Shown one piece after another: positions 1 to 8,777 of a stretch of DNA of 64,000 bases. Numbering within the stretch: the first letter of the stretch is position 1; every line of letters starts with the position of its first letter. A model generated the notes under the pieces. It ran no database searches and was not told the DNA's origin. It worked only from the letters and a program-made list of their open reading frames with translations. Origin of the DNA: Mayfieldus sp963841445 (GTDB lineage Bacteria > Actinomycetota > Thermoleophilia > Solirubrobacterales > 70-9); assembly GCA_963841445.1 (NCBI GenBank), contig CAWJCP010000003.1, positions 124,001 through 188,000 of the forward strand. The letters are read 5' to 3'. The position numbers were made by a program, and so were the translations under genes.

Positions 1-149
1 TCGCCTGTCCGGGGAACGGCTGTCTAGAGCGGTTCTTAGTCCGGGGGATACTGCCGCGTATCGCGCCGTCCGGCGGCGGACGTTAGCTTTGCGTTCGCCC
101 GGACGGCCCGCCCGCTTCTGGCACCCGTTCGGTTGCATTGCGTCGCAAC

Positions 150-639
150 TCAGGATCCAAATGCCCAGACCCCGCCCGGCGTGCCGTTCAGCGGTCCCGG
201 CGGCCCCGGCCCGACGTTGAGGACGTCACAACACGGCGGGTCGGGTATGGCATTGATGTGCAACTCCACGATGTCGGCGGCGCTACCCGGGCCCCCGTCA
301 ACGAAGCGCCAGTCGAGGGTCGCGGCCTCGCCCAGGGGGAACAGGAACCCCACCGCATGCCCGGTCTGCGTGTCCAGACCGACCGTCGGGACACTCGGGT
401 CATCCGTGCCAGCTCACCGAAGTCACCGCCGTCTTTGTAAAGCCCGAAGTGCCGCCGCTCCATCGAATGACGAACGGCCGTGTTGACTGGCTCGCCACGC
501 AATCGGTTGCGGCCGAGAAGCTCGGGCTCGTCTCGTGGGCCATCGAGCCGCGGGCCGAGAATTTCCCCGTAAGCGCCGCGGCGGGAGTCGCGGTCATCGC
601 CATCGCGACAAGTGTGGTGAGCATCGTGCGGGCGAGCAT
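150..639 (-). CDS. Secreted protein of unknown function, broken by one frameshift
   Basis: I do not recognise the family. The ATG at 639 is preceded by an AGGAGGG ribosome site and encodes a clear signal peptide (MLARTMLTTLVAMAMTATPAAA, with probable cleavage after AAA). The first frame runs about 80 codons and stops at 400. A second frame, open from about 413 to 150, continues with similar composition (VGLDTQTG, then DWRFVDGGPGS, then PPCCDVLNVGPG) and ends naturally. Joining the two gives a secreted protein of about 160 residues. A single base gained or lost near 400-415 explains the break. Sequencing error and true mutation cannot be told apart here. Confidence 0.5.
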
Positions 640-708
640 CTGGGCCCTCCTGGTTTGGGAACCTCCCCCGCGTTCCACTATAGCCGCGACCTGGTCAAGT
701 TATGGCGA

Positions 709-1023
709 CTAATACCCGAGTGCGAACTTAGCGTCCTCGCTCATCATCTCCGGGGACCAGGGCGGGTCGAAGATCATCTTCGGGTGCACCTTGTCGACTC
801 CGGGCAGCTCGCCGACGAACTCCTTCATCTGCTCTGAGACCTGGGGGCCGATCGGGCAGGCCGGAGTCGTGAGCGTGAAGGTGACGAAGACCTCGGGCCC
901 CTCGACCTCGACCTCGTAGACGAGCCCCAGGGAGACGAAGTCGAGCCCCAGCTCCGGGTCGATCACCTCTTCAAGCGCCTCGAGGACGTCGTCCTCGGAA
1001 ACACTGCCGTTCTCGGTTGCCAT
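709..1023 (-). CDS. MIP18/DUF59-family (SufT/PaaD-like) iron-sulfur assembly factor
   Basis: The product is about 104 residues and consists of one MIP18 (DUF59) domain. It opens with a DVLEALEEVIDPELGLDFVSLGL-type segment (the family's ExVxDPExxxxIxxLGL signature) and has the conserved TTPACP loop, whose cysteine is functionally important in SufT and PaaD relatives. Family members help load or transfer Fe-S clusters to client proteins in the cytosol. An ATG six codons upstream (1041) is possible, but MATENG at 1023 fits family lengths better. It is divergent from the FxsA gene, with 50 bp between start codons. No other suf genes are nearby, so the client protein cannot be inferred. Confidence 0.85.
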   Translation of the reverse strand: MATENGSVSEDDVLEALEEVIDPELGLDFVSLGLVYEVEVEGPEVFVTFTLTTPACPIGPQVSEQMKEFVGELPGVDKVHPKMIFDPPWSPEMMSEDAKFALGY

Positions 1024-1060
1024 GCCCCCATCGTAGATCACGGGCCCTGCAGGCTCTCAC

Positions 1061-1073
1061 TAGGCTTCCGCCC
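1061..1073 (+). promoter_or_regulatory. Candidate leaderless promoter of the FxsA gene
   Basis: A -10-like hexamer TAGGCT (1061-1066) lies 7 nt before the GTG at 1074 and there is no Shine-Dalgarno sequence. Transcription would start at or next to the start codon. Confidence 0.45.
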
Positions 1074-1589
1074 GTGCTCCTGCTCGTAGTGCTGTTCATC
1101 GTGGTCCCGATCGCCGAGCTCTACGTGATCATCAAGGTCGGCGAAGCGATCGGCGTGCTGCCGACCCTGACACTGCTGCTCGCCGACGCCGTGCTCGGCT
1201 CGCTGCTGCTGCGCCATCAGGGCCGCTCCGCCTGGCGGCGTTTCAACGCCGCGATCGCCGCCGGCCGCTTCCCGGGCCGCGAGGCGGCCGACGGAGTGAT
1301 GGTCGCGGTCGGCGCCACCCTGCTGCTCACGCCCGGGTTCATCACCGACGTCTTCGGCTTGCTGCTCCTCGTGCCTCCGACGAGGTCGCTGGTGCGCAGC
1401 GGCATGTTCCGGTTCCTGCGCCGCCGCTTCGTGCTCGTTGGCGCCGCCGGCGGCCGCCGCGGCGACACGGGACCGGACGCGGACGGCCGCCCTTACGACT
1501 TCGAAGGCGAGGCCCGCGAGATCCCCACCGACGCGAGCCAGGGCGGGGGCCCCGGCGGGCCGAGGCCACCCAGCCTGCCGCCGTCATGA
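1074..1589 (+). CDS. FxsA-family inner membrane protein
   Basis: This 171-residue protein matches the FxsA (suppressor of F exclusion) family. It has an N-terminal hydrophobic helix with the IVVPIAELYVIIKVG motif, a second helix (TLTLLLADAVLGSLLL), a central GxxxxLTPGFITDVFGLLLLVPPTR segment that is the family hallmark, then a basic stretch (RFLRRRF) and a Gly/Pro-rich cytoplasmic tail. E. coli FxsA lessens exclusion of phage T7 by the F plasmid; the normal cellular role is unclear. The GTG at 1074 is preferred because of the -10 box just upstream. The stop overlaps the next ATG (ATGA at 1586), indicating translational coupling. Confidence 0.88.
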   Translation: MLLLVVLFIVVPIAELYVIIKVGEAIGVLPTLTLLLADAVLGSLLLRHQGRSAWRRFNAAIAAGRFPGREAADGVMVAVGATLLLTPGFITDVFGLLLLVPPTRSLVRSGMFRFLRRRFVLVGAAGGRRGDTGPDADGRPYDFEGEAREIPTDASQGGGPGGPRPPSLPPS

Positions 1590-2324
1590 ACGGGTTCGAC
1601 CTCGCCGATCCCGAGAGTGGAATCTCGGCGACGCTGCGGCCGTCCGGGGAGGCGGTGGTGTTCGACCACGATGACGTCGTCGCGGCGACCGCCGAAGCCG
1701 AGGCGCAGATCGACTCGGTCGCCGGGCAGACACCGGCGCACCTACAGCTAGATGGAGTTTCGCTACAGCTCGAGCTCACCCCCGTAGCCACTGCGATCTC
1801 GGTCGGCGGCGAGAGCTGGGGAGCGAGGAGCTCACCGTCTGCCGGGTGCTGGGAAGCCTCGATGCCGGAGGCAAGACGAGGGAGATCAGTTGCCTGGGCA
1901 TCCGCTCCACGGGGATCGGGCCGGAGCCGGCCGATGCCTCCTGACCCGCTCGATTGCGGTCGCGTTCAGCGACGGCGGCATCCTCGCGCTGCGCGCCGTC
2001 CGTCCCGCCGGGGGAGAGGCGCACGCCGAGGAGAAGGTTCTCGCCGTGCTCGCCGAGCCCGATCTCGAGCCGACCCGATTCGAGGAGACGCTGCTCTCGA
2101 CGCAGTATGACGGCGAGGGCAGGCAGGTCCGCGCGACGCTGGAACTCTGGCCGGAGCAGGACTCGGCCCCCCGACCCGCCCGCCGGGCGGCCGGCACGAT
2201 CGTCTGCGGGACTTCCCTCGATCTCGCCGAGCGACGGCTCGACGTGGCGATCTTTCGCTGGTCGATGGAGGGAAAGCCGGGCCTCGGCCGCTACGAGGTC
2301 CTCTCCCCCCTGGCTCCCGCTTGA
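1586..2324 (+). CDS. Unknown conserved-looking protein, two frameshifts
   Basis: No family recognised. Coding starts at the ATG overlapping the FxsA stop and runs in one frame to about 1820 (MNGFDLADPE to ISVGGESWG). It continues in a second frame (SEELTVCRVLGS to GPEPADA, about 1821-1935) and in a third to the stop at 2324 (LTRSIAVAFSDGG to YEVLSPLAPA). The reassembled protein has about 245 residues and looks soluble, with no signal peptide or membrane segment. The product is acidic and rich in beta-forming segments. Its stop overlaps the TTG start of the HAD hydrolase, so FxsA, this gene and HAD appear to form one transcription unit. Both breaks are one-base shifts. Confidence 0.5.
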
Positions 2325-2959
2325 GCGTCGCCGCGGTCGTCTCCGACTTCGGTGGCGTCCTGACGACGCCGCTGATCCAATCGTTTCTCGCCTTCCAGGA
2401 CCAGACCGGGATCGCGATGGAGAGCCTCGGGACGGCGATGCAGCAAATCGCCGAGCGTGACGGCCGCCACCCCCTCTTCGAGCTCGAGAAGGGACTCGTC
2501 TCCGAAGCCGACTTCCTGGCCGGGATCGCGGACGAGCTCGAGCCCGAGCTCGGCCACCGGCCCGAGATGCACCGCTTCCGCGAGATCTACTTCGAGGCCC
2601 TGGAGCCGAACCCGGCGATGATCGAGCTGATGCGGGATCTGCAGGGGCGCGGGCTGCGGATGGCAATGCTGACCAACAACGTGCGTGAGTGGGAGCCGCT
2701 CTGGCGCACGCTGATCCCGGTCGACGAGATCTTCGAGCTCGTCGTCGACTCGGCCTTCGTCGGCTGCCGCAAGCCCGAGCCGCGGATCTACGAGATCCTG
2801 CTCAAGCGCCTCGCGGTCGAGCCCGGCGGCTGCCTGTTCGTCGACGACGTCGAGGTCAACTGCGACGCGGCCCGCGAGCTGGGGATGGCGGCGGTGCACT
2901 TCCGCGACAACGAGCAGGCGATCCCCGAGATCCGCGCCGCCGTCGACCGCTCGCCCTAG
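2321..2959 (+). CDS. HAD-superfamily (subfamily IA) hydrolase
   Basis: The 212-residue protein has the HAD motifs in order: motif I SDFGGVL with the nucleophile Asp9, an alpha-helical cap (residues about 20-80), motif II MLTNNV near residue 117, motif III lysine in CRKPEPRIY, and motif IV FVDDVEVN. In motif I the second Asp of DxD is Gly (DFGG). This is common in the epoxide-hydrolase-N-like and phosphatase-like IA members and does not by itself mean inactivity. The product is probably a cytosolic phosphatase or dehalogenase-type hydrolase with unknown substrate. The start is a TTG whose last bases overlap the upstream stop (TTGA). Confidence 0.85.
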   Translation: MSVAAVVSDFGGVLTTPLIQSFLAFQDQTGIAMESLGTAMQQIAERDGRHPLFELEKGLVSEADFLAGIADELEPELGHRPEMHRFREIYFEALEPNPAMIELMRDLQGRGLRMAMLTNNVREWEPLWRTLIPVDEIFELVVDSAFVGCRKPEPRIYEILLKRLAVEPGGCLFVDDVEVNCDAARELGMAAVHFRDNEQAIPEIRAAVDRSP

Positions 2960-4613
2960 TCTTCCCGAGTTCGCCCTCGGGGCCATCGTCCTGCTCGCCC
3001 TCGGCCTGCGCCTCTGAGGGATCAAGTACGGGCTGCCGTTCTCCTACCAGATCGATGAGGAGCGGATCTACGTTCGCAAGGCGGCGCGGATGCTCGACGC
3101 GGGCAGTCTCAACCCGCACTACATGCACAACCCGCCGCTGCTCACCTACCTGCTGCAGGGGATCTACGCGATTCGCTACGGCGGCTCGCAGGCGCACCGG
3201 CTGATCGGCGACGTGCCCGATCGCGAAGGCCTCTTCCTGATCGGCCGCGTCGTCGTTGCGCTGATCGGCACGGTCGCCGTCTGGCTCGCCTTCGTCGCCG
3301 GCCGGCGGCTCTTCGACCGCCGCGTCGGGATCGTCGCGGCGCTGCTGATGGCGGTCGCGTTCCTGCCCGTCTTCTACTCGCACGTCGCGCTCAACAACGT
3401 GCCGGTGATGGCCGCGACGGCCGCTCTGGGATCGGAGTCCGACAGGGCGGGGATCCTGAGGGGCGCGGCTCGACTCGCGACTACGTGCTCGCGGGTGCCT
3501 TCGTCGGCGTCGCCGCGGCGACGAAGTACCTGGACGGGATCGTGCTGTTTCCGATGCTGACCGCGATCGTGCTCGCGCCCCGTGGCCCCGACGCTGGGCC
3601 GGGGGAGCCGCTGGCCGTGCCCTCGCCCTCAGCTCGGCGCTGGGGCTTCATCGCCCGCGGTCTGCAACCCGTCTCCAGCGCCGATCAACTCGGCTCCACT
3701 TCTTCGGCAGCCTCGGTACCCAGGGCGACGTGGAGCTGGGACAGCCATAGTTCCGGCGAGGACGGCGGACTGCGGGGTCGAGCAACTACCTGCGCACCTT
3801 CACTGGGGGCCTGGGGCTGGCTGCCGTGCTTTTGCCGCCGTGGAGCGCTGTCGCTGTGCTGGGCCGCTAGCGATCGCCGCCGGCGCTCTCGTTCGGATCC
3901 CGATCCGGCGCCTGTTCATCCTCTACATGGTCCTGAAGACGCGCTACTTCGGGCGCTGGACGCCGTCCGTCTTCCTGATCGTCACCATGCTGGCCGCCTA
4001 CTGCGCGGTGAGAGGGGCGGTTCTGACTTCGTCGCCGGCTCGCCTGCGCATGGCGCGCGCTTCGCCGACCGCGCTGACCGCGGTGGCCGCCATGGCGCTG
4101 GCGGCCCAGGGGGATCTGTCCACTCGGTGGACAACGACTGCGTCCTCTCCCGTCCGCACACGCTGAACCTGGCGCGCAGCTGGATGCTCGAGCATGCTCC
4201 GCTGAACGCCCGGGCGACGACCTAGTCGTCGCTGTGCCAATGCCTGGAACTCGCCCGGGTACCACGCGATCACCAGCCCGCAGCTGCTGCTCGGCGGCTG
4301 ATCGGTCCACGCGCTGCGACCTCAGCGACGGCCCGTGCGCAGCTACGTCCTGCAACGGCTACCGCGGGTCGGCGGGCGAGCTCCAACACTGGGGCCTGGC
4401 GTGATCGGATCCGACCTCATCGGCAAGCGGGCGTGCGAGCTACTACGCGGCCCTCGCGCGTCTACGGCAACGATAGGCGTCAGCACCTGACTCTACCTGG
4501 GGGCGTACCTACACCGGCCCGGCGGCCCCGGGCAACCTACGAGGTCCCCTTCGACTACGAGATCTTCCTGCACGACTCCAACCCGCTCTCCTACAAGCTA
4601 CCCGGGACCTGAT
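2958..4613 (+). pseudogene. Wrecked ArnT/PMT-like glycosyltransferase family 39 gene
   Basis: The recognisable core lies at about 3025-3420: PFSYQIDEERIYVRKAARML followed by NPHYMHNPPLLTYLLQ and membrane helices (VALIGTVAVWLAFVAG, GIVAALLMAVAFLP). This is the GT39 layout: an Asp-Glu pair in the first periplasmic loop, then many transmembrane helices. Such enzymes move a sugar from a polyprenyl-phosphate donor onto an envelope acceptor. Later fragments appear in shifting frames (AAATKYLDGIVLFP near 3520, TRYFGRW near 3945, LARSWMLEHAP near 4170, VPFDYEIFLHDSNPLSYKLPG near 4550). An in-frame TGA at 3016 stands where a Trp codon would fit. Several indels plus a nonsense change make this worse than the other broken genes nearby. 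No convincing start codon is visible. Confidence 0.6.
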
Positions 4614-4679
4614 GGTCCTGGTTGACCGTGCTGCACGGCTGGGGTCTGCCGGCAGGGGCACCGATGGAGGTCTCGCTGA

Positions 4680-5101
4680 TTAGGCCGATAGCTGAGCTCG
4701 AATCGAAGTCCGCGGAGGCAGCGAGCTGACTCGTCGTCCGATCTCGTCGCGGGTCGCCCTGACCTCGTCCAGGGGCCGGCCGGCGGGGTCGTCGAGCTCC
4801 CGAACCGGTTCGAGATAGCGCTTGCCGGGAAGGACGGGGCAGCTGTTGCTGCAGCCCATGGTCACGACGAGGTCCGCCCATCGGCGTCGTCCTGCTGAGC
4901 AGGTGGGGTTTGGCGGCTGCAAGGTTGATCCCGACTCCTTCATCGCTTCGACTACCTCAAGGATGCACGTGCTGTGCGGCTTGGTCGCCGAGCGAGCCTC
5001 ATGGCCGCCGGCCGCGGCGCGGGTAAACAGGGCCCTCGCTGATCTGCGAGCGCCCGGCGTTGTGCAAGCAGACGAAGAGGACGGTGCACAGCGCCGGCTA
5101 C
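4680..5101 (-). pseudogene. Arsenate reductase / low-molecular-weight phosphatase fold, frameshifted
   Basis: Reassembled from two or three frames, the product reads VLFVCLHNAGRSQ (P-loop CxxxxGRS of the LMW tyrosine phosphatase fold, near 5090-5050), then a helix ending in SGINL, the DLVVTMGC segment, CPVLPGK, and ELDDPAGRPLDEVRATRDEI with the Asp-Pro pair typical of thioredoxin-coupled arsenate reductases (ArsC of the B. subtilis type). It would reduce arsenate to arsenite in the cytosol. No ars transporter or ArsR gene is next to it. The start codon is unclear, and at least two one-base shifts interrupt it near 5055 and 4880. Confidence 0.6.
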
Positions 5102-5118
5102 CCGTGGCGGCGGCAGGA

Positions 5119-5571
5119 CTAGTTGTCGCTGCCGGCGCGGTCCCAGATGTAGAGCTCGACGGCCTCGGCCGCGAGCTCCATCAGGCGCGGCGGCGAGAGC
5201 CACTCGAGCACCGTCTCCAGCGCCCGCTCCTCGGTGACGCCGGCGTCGACGGCCTCCTCGCCGCGGAAGCCGGCGGCGAGCTTCAGCGCCTCGCGGCGGT
5301 GCTCGCCGAGCGAGCCGAAGGCGCCCATCAGGAAGTCGCGGTTCGGAAGCGGGTGGCCGACGTCCATCGAGCCGTGCCAGGCGGCGAGCATCGAGATGTC
5401 GTGCTCGTCGAGCTCGGCGATCGCCTTCGCGTAGTGGGCCTCGAGCTCGTCGTCGGGGATCTCGTCGACCCAGGCGCGAACCGCCTCGCCGAGCAGCTGC
5501 CGGCGGGCCTCGCGGCCGACCGAGTCGGCGATCGCGCGGATCGCGTCGGCTGGATCGATGAAGCAGAGCGG
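5119..5571 (-). CDS. Hypothetical acidic helical protein
   Basis: I do not recognise the family. The 150-residue product starting at MPLCFIDPADAIRAI is acidic and almost entirely predicted helix, with no signal peptide or membrane segment. It includes HGSMDVGHPLPNRDFLMGAF and ends VELYIWDRAGSDN. An in-frame ATG at 5613 would add 14 residues. It is upstream of and divergent from the addB-like gene, and its stop is close to the start of the arsenate-reductase remnant on the same strand. Unlike most neighbours it has no frame break. Confidence 0.5.
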   Translation of the reverse strand, partial: PLCFIDPADAIRAIADSVGREARRQLLGEAVRAWVDEIPDDELEAHYAKAIAELDEHDISMLAAWHGSMDVGHPLPNRDFLMGAFGSLGEHRREALKLAAGFRGEEAVDAGVTEERALETVLEWLSPPRLMELAAEAVELYIWDRAGSDN

Positions 5572-5698
5572 CATCGCGGCTGAGCAAGCTAGAGAGGCGC
5601 CGCCGGACGGCAAATCGAGGCGCCGAAACGCCGCAAATGCGGCTTCGCGGGCGCGGCCGTCGGCGCGCGCCGCGACCGTCCATATGCTGGGCAGGCCG

Positions 5699-8600
5699 AT
5701 GGCGCTGAAGCTGATCCTCGGACCGCCCGAACTCCGGCCGCGCCGGGCGTGATCCGCGAGCGCTTCCTCGGCCGCGCTCGGCGCCGAGCCGGTGCTCGTC
5801 GTCCGACCGCCGACGACGTCGACGCCTTCGAGCGCGAGCTCTGCGACGCCGGCGGCGCCGCTGCTCGGCGGCTCGGTGCACGTCTTCGCCGGCCTGTTCG
5901 GCGAGGTCGCCCGCGGCCGCCGGCGCCGCCGGTCGCCGAGCCGCTCAGCGCCGACCCAGCGGCTGCGCGCTGCTGCGCGCCGCGATCGCCGCGCCGACGC
6001 TCGCGGCCGCTGCGGCGCTCCGCCGCGCCGCCCGGGCTTCGCGCCCGCGCTCGACGAGCTGCTCGCCGAGCTCAGGCGCGCGAGGCTCGAGCCCGGCGTC
6101 GGTGACCGCCGGCGCCGCGACGCTCGAGGGCTCGGCCTACCTCGACGAGCTCGCGGCGCTCTACGCCGCCTACGCGAGCTGCGCGACTCGCGCGGGCATG
6201 CCGACCGCCACCGATCGCCCGCGCGGCGACCGCCGCGCTGCGCCGCGATCCCGACGCCTGGGGCGGCCGGCCGGTCTCCTCTACGGCTTCGACGACCTCA
6301 CCGGTCGAGCAGCTCGAGCTGGTCGAGGCGCTGCCGGGGCGGCCGAGGTCACGGTCGCGGTCACCTACGAGGACCGCGCCGCGCTCGCGGCCCGCGCCCG
6401 GCTGCTGCGCAGCAGCTCGCGCGAGCTCGGCGCCGGCCGACGGAGCCGTCACCGAGGCCGACCCCGGCAACACCGCGAGCCCGCTGCTCTTCCACCTCGA
6501 GCGCTGCTTCCTGCGCGCCGGGCCGAGCGCCGCGAGCCCGACGCGCGCCTGGCGCTGCTGCGCAGGCGCCGGGGAGCGCGGCGAGGCGGAGCTGATCGGG
6601 GCCGGGTCGCGCGCGCTGCTCGCCGACGGCGTCGAGCCGAGCGAGATCGCGATCGCGCTGCGCGACCCGGCCGGCGCGGGCCGCTGCACGCCGGCGTCTG
6701 CGCGGCTCGGGATCCCGGTCGCGCTCGAGGCCGAGCTCCCGGTCGCCCGGACCGGCGACCGGCGGCTGCCTGCTGGCGCTGCTGCGCGCCGCCCGACCCG
6801 GCGACGGCCGCCGACCTGCTCGCCTACCTGCGCGGCCCGCGCCGGGCCGGCCCGGGCCAGGTCGACTGGCTCGAGCGCGCGTCCGCCGCGGGCGGATCGC
6901 CGAGCGCCGCCGAGGCGGCGCCGAGCTGGGAGGGCGAACGGCGAGCAGCCGCGCGACCTCGAGCGCCTGCGCGAGCGCCGCCGCGCGACCCGCAGCGAGC
7001 TGCTGCGCGAGGTCGCCGAGCTCGCCCGCGACATCGCCGCAGTAGCCGCTGCGCGACGAGAGGCGCGGGCTCGCTCCCGGAGCTCGAGCGCGGCGCTCGA
7101 GCTGCGGGCCGGCGAGCGGATCGCCGCGCCGCTCGAGGAGCTCGCCGAGCTGGCACGGCCTCGAGCCGACGCCCGAGGAGCTGGTCGCCGACGCTCGAGG
7201 CGCTCGACGATCCCGCCTGGACGCGGCCCGGCCGCGGGCCGGGTGCGGATCGCCAGCCCCTACCGCCTGCGCGCCGGCGCGCTTCAGCACCTCTTCGTCG
7301 CCTCGCTCCAGGACGGCGAGTTCCCGCGCCGCGCGCGCCGAGGGCCCGATGCTCTCCGACGAGCAGCGCGCCGCGCTCGGGCCTGCCGCAGCGCGCCGAG
7401 CCCGAGGCCGAGGAGCGCTACCTGTTCGCGCGTCTGCCTCTCGCGCCCGACCGAGCGCCTCTACCTCTCCTACCGCGACCAGCGACGAGGCCGGCGGCGC
7501 CGAGCCGCGCTCGCCGTTCCTCGACGAGGTGCGCGGCTGCTCGACCCGCCGCCCCCGACGACCGCGACGCGCCGACCCGGTCGAGAGCGCGATCACCCGC
7601 AGCCGCGGCCTCGGCGAGCTCGTCTTCGCGGCCGGCCGAGGCGCCAGCGAGGCGAGCTGGCGCGAGCCCTGGCGCGCCGGCGCGAGCCGACCGCAGGCGC
7701 TGGATCGGCTCGAGCTCGGCGCCGAGGCGCCGCGAGCGCATCGCCGCCGCGCTCGCCGACGCGGCGGCGCCGAGCCGCGACCCGCGAGGCCGGGGCCGCT
7801 GCAGGTCGCCGGCGGTGCTCGCCGAGCTCGGCGCCGTGCCCGCCTTCGGCGCCTCGACGCTCGAGGGCTTCGACGTCTGCTCCTACCGCTGGTTCGTCGA
7901 CCACGAGCTCGGGCCCGCAGCCGCTCGACCCGGACCCCGACCCGCTGACCCGGGCGGGCTCATCCACGCGGTGCTCGAGCGCCTCTACCGCGAGCCGCCG
8001 GGCGGCGACGCCCTGCCCCGCCCGGCGACCTCGAGCGCCTGGCTCGAGCGCGGCCGCGAGCTCGTCGCCGAGGTGCAGCGAGCGGAGCTCAGCGAGCACC
8101 CGGCCGACCGCGCGATGCGGCGCCGGGTCGAGCGGCTGCTGGTCGCGCTTCCTGCGCCGCGAGGCCGAGCGGCGAGATCCGCGCCTCGCGCCCGAGCTGC
8201 TCGAGGCCGAGTTCGGCGACGCCGAGGAGGCGGAGAGGCCGCGCGCTGCGAGCTCGGCGACTTGGCGCTGCACGGGCGGATCGACCGCGTCGACCGCGGC
8301 GCCGACGGGCGCGGCGCTCGTCCTCGACTACAAGCTCTCGCGCAAGGTGACACCGCGGCGCAAGTCTCGAGAAGGCGAAAGCTGCAGCTGCCGCTCTACC
8401 TGCTGGCGCTGCGCGAGCTCTGGGGATCGAGACCGGTCGGCGGCCTCTACCAGCCGCTGCGCGCCGACCGACCAGCCCGCGCCCGCGCGGGCTGCGTCCG
8501 CGAGGACGCGACGGGCGTGCTCGGCGAGCTCGGCCTCTACGACAACGACGTGCTCGACGCCGAGGAGTTCGAGGCAGCGCTCGAGCGAGGCCGCGCGGCG

Positions 8601-8777
8601 CGCCGGCGAGATCGTCGGCGCGGATGCGCGGCGGCGAGATCGAGCGCGACCCGGCTCGCCGCGGACCTGCAGGGGCACGACAAGTGCCCCGCTTCTGCAC
8701 CTTCGCGCCGATCTGCCGCCGCGAGCGGGCGCCGTCGTCGAGCCGACGAGGACGAGGACGAGGAGGAGGCCGCGTGA
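5699..8777 (+). CDS. addB: AddB-like ATP-dependent nuclease subunit, many frameshifts
   Basis: Reassembling frames gives about 1000 residues. The N-terminus reads MALKLILGPPNSGRAG, a degenerate Walker A as in AddB. The UvrD-like inactive helicase region follows (RHRIARAA, VLLYGFDDLT, PLLFHLERCFL, EAELIGAGSRALLADGV). The C-terminal RecB-type PD-(D/E)XK nuclease has a first cysteine in TLEGFDVCSYRWFVDHEL, the catalytic ALVLDYKLS (near 8320), the QLPLYLLALRE helix and a terminal cysteine cluster CPRFCTFAPICRRE that would bind 4Fe-4S. AddAB resects double-strand breaks for RecA loading. The frame changes roughly every 50-150 bp, and many shifts sit in short G or C runs. The stop overlaps the next start (GTGA). 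Confidence 0.75.

Noticed and set aside
1..149. Possible RNA gene or promoter at the window start
   Set aside because: No tRNA-like cloverleaf, T-loop or clear promoter was seen. The stretch before the first gene shows nothing I can support.
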